Origin: Reticulitermes lucifugus
Taxonomy: Eukaryota; Arthropoda; Insecta; Blattodea; Rhinotermitidae
Direction: 5' to 3'
DNA length: 30,208 nucleotides
Assembly: GCA_026260175.1 (NCBI GenBank)
Contig: JAKCWW010002345.1
Coordinates: 5,158 to 35,365 of the forward strand
Notes under the pieces: model-generated
What the model was told of the DNA's origin: nothing
The model's database searches: none
What the model saw: the letters and a program-made list of their open reading frames with translations, nothing else
Shown here: positions 29,481 through 30,208 of the stretch, piece by piece
How the letters are laid out: each line of letters begins with the position of its first letter
How positions within the stretch are numbered: the stretch's first letter is position 1
Translations under genes and position numbers: made by a program

Positions 29481-29663
29481 GGCAGAACCCGCCCATCAGA
29501 CTGTATATCCGTTTACACTTGGCACAAGAGGTGTACAAGCAGTTTGCAGACAGTAGTTGTCTCTACCAAGGCAAAAGTTCAGGATGCCTGCTGGACATAA
29601 TATTTTTGTGTGTGCAGAAACACCGATCACACTTGCACCGAAATCTGAAAAGTGGCAATCTAA

Positions 29664-29715
29664 AACTTTGACAATAATTGTCAAAGTTCATAAGGAAGAA
29701 TTATTCTTCCTTATG
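29664..29715. repeat. Two adjacent near-perfect palindromes
   Basis: 29664-29688 is a 25-bp palindrome (12-bp arms aactttgacaat / attgtcaaagtt around one base). It abuts directly on 29689-29715, a 27-bp palindrome (13-bp arms cataaggaagaat / attcttccttatg around one base). Neither has a mismatch in its arms. Confidence 0.98.
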
Positions 29716-30150
29716 CTCTACAAATGTCATTACTGTACAGAGCTTAATATTCTTTAGAATAAGTATTAAAAAGAGTAAAAATCATTTACAATCACCCATA
29801 TAACATTCATTCCGAATTTAAATACGACACATTAGTTGTCACAGGTATAGAAACTGAAAGATAAAACGAAAGACAAAATACACAGAGTTCAGTCTATTTC
29901 ATAGATATCCTGTACAAGAATCACACAAGTGAGATCACAACTTTCACGAAATAATTGAGAAAAAATAATACATAAGTAAGTATTCAGACCAATGATTTAC
30001 ATATCACAATGAATGTGACCAGAACACATGCATACTCTACATCATCTCTAACTTTTAGGGGGCTGAAGATGGTTAAGCATTTCACCCTCTGTGTTCTTCT
30101 ACATGGAAATGGATGCGATGAGTAACAACAGAAGGGCTAGAGCTAGATAG
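29716..30150. other. AT-rich non-coding stretch
   Basis: No gene, exon or classified repeat was recognised. Confidence 0.5.
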
Positions 30151-30208
30151 TAAAGGTAAAGCAATCCCATTACAGGCCTTGACAGGCCCTTAGGGCTCCA
30201 GGAGGTCG
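30151..30208 (-). mobile_element. SINE copy cut by window edge
   Basis: The last bases (taaagcaatcccattacagg, then cttagggctccaggaggt) are nearly identical to 7249-7305, the 3' end of the SINE in the ATMIN intron. The copy is in the same orientation and continues past the window. Confidence 0.9.

Overview
This window looks like eukaryotic nuclear DNA from an arthropod, most likely an insect. It is AT-rich, contains interrupted genes with GT-AG introns, and is dense in decayed transposable elements. The element mix (mariner, pogo/Tigger, Jockey/RTE-like LINEs, a tRNA-derived SINE with a long conserved body, a Penelope-like hammerhead) and a dispersed repeat near 17.7 kb resemble what I recall from cockroach and termite genomes. 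A blattodean or other polyneopteran source is therefore a reasonable but unproven guess. No bacterial genes, operons or CRISPR arrays are present.

Two host genes can be supported, both on the minus strand and both incomplete. The first is an ATMIN/ASCIZ zinc-finger gene at 6687-8186. Two exons carry the four-finger N-terminal block, and the start lies in a CpG-richer stretch near 8.2-8.45 kb. The LC8-binding C-terminal part must lie to the left. The second is a THADA (Trm732 family) gene at 18109-28198. Its last four coding exons are visible: 28198-27995, 27478-27131, 22641-22409 and 20128-18109. Junction phases fit, and together they give about 934 C-terminal residues. The N-terminal exons lie to the right. 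A possible terminal exon of an unidentified minus-strand gene sits at 16372-16568.

By region: 1-830 holds a degenerate hammerhead-like motif. 831-2291 is a dead mariner whose left end carries four 53-bp tandem copies. 2.9-6.4 kb holds LINE fragments, a palindromic element, a SINE and a pogo/Tigger relic. 6.69-8.19 kb is ATMIN, with a SINE in its intron bounded by a perfect 13-bp target-site duplication. 8.7-10.0 kb is a GC-rich tandem-repeat block (81-bp and about 97-bp units) upstream of a broken LINE at 10.27-11.86 kb. 12.0-12.56 kb is a Penelope-like segment with a well-formed type I hammerhead ribozyme inside a 31-bp inverted repeat. 13.4-16.2 kb holds DNA-transposon, SINE and Jockey remnants.

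The THADA introns contain a Tigger-type transposase relic, a pogo element with its short derivative, and a foldback-like structure built of about 70-bp subrepeats in opposite orientation (25.4-26.7 kb). At the right end are a LINE 3' fragment, two adjacent near-perfect palindromes (29664-29715), and the start of another SINE copy.

The most interesting signals are the hammerhead inside its inverted repeat, the 70-bp-period foldback element, the twin palindromes, and the tandem array upstream of the LINE. Everything here is read by eye. Family names rest on recalled protein motifs, not on searches.
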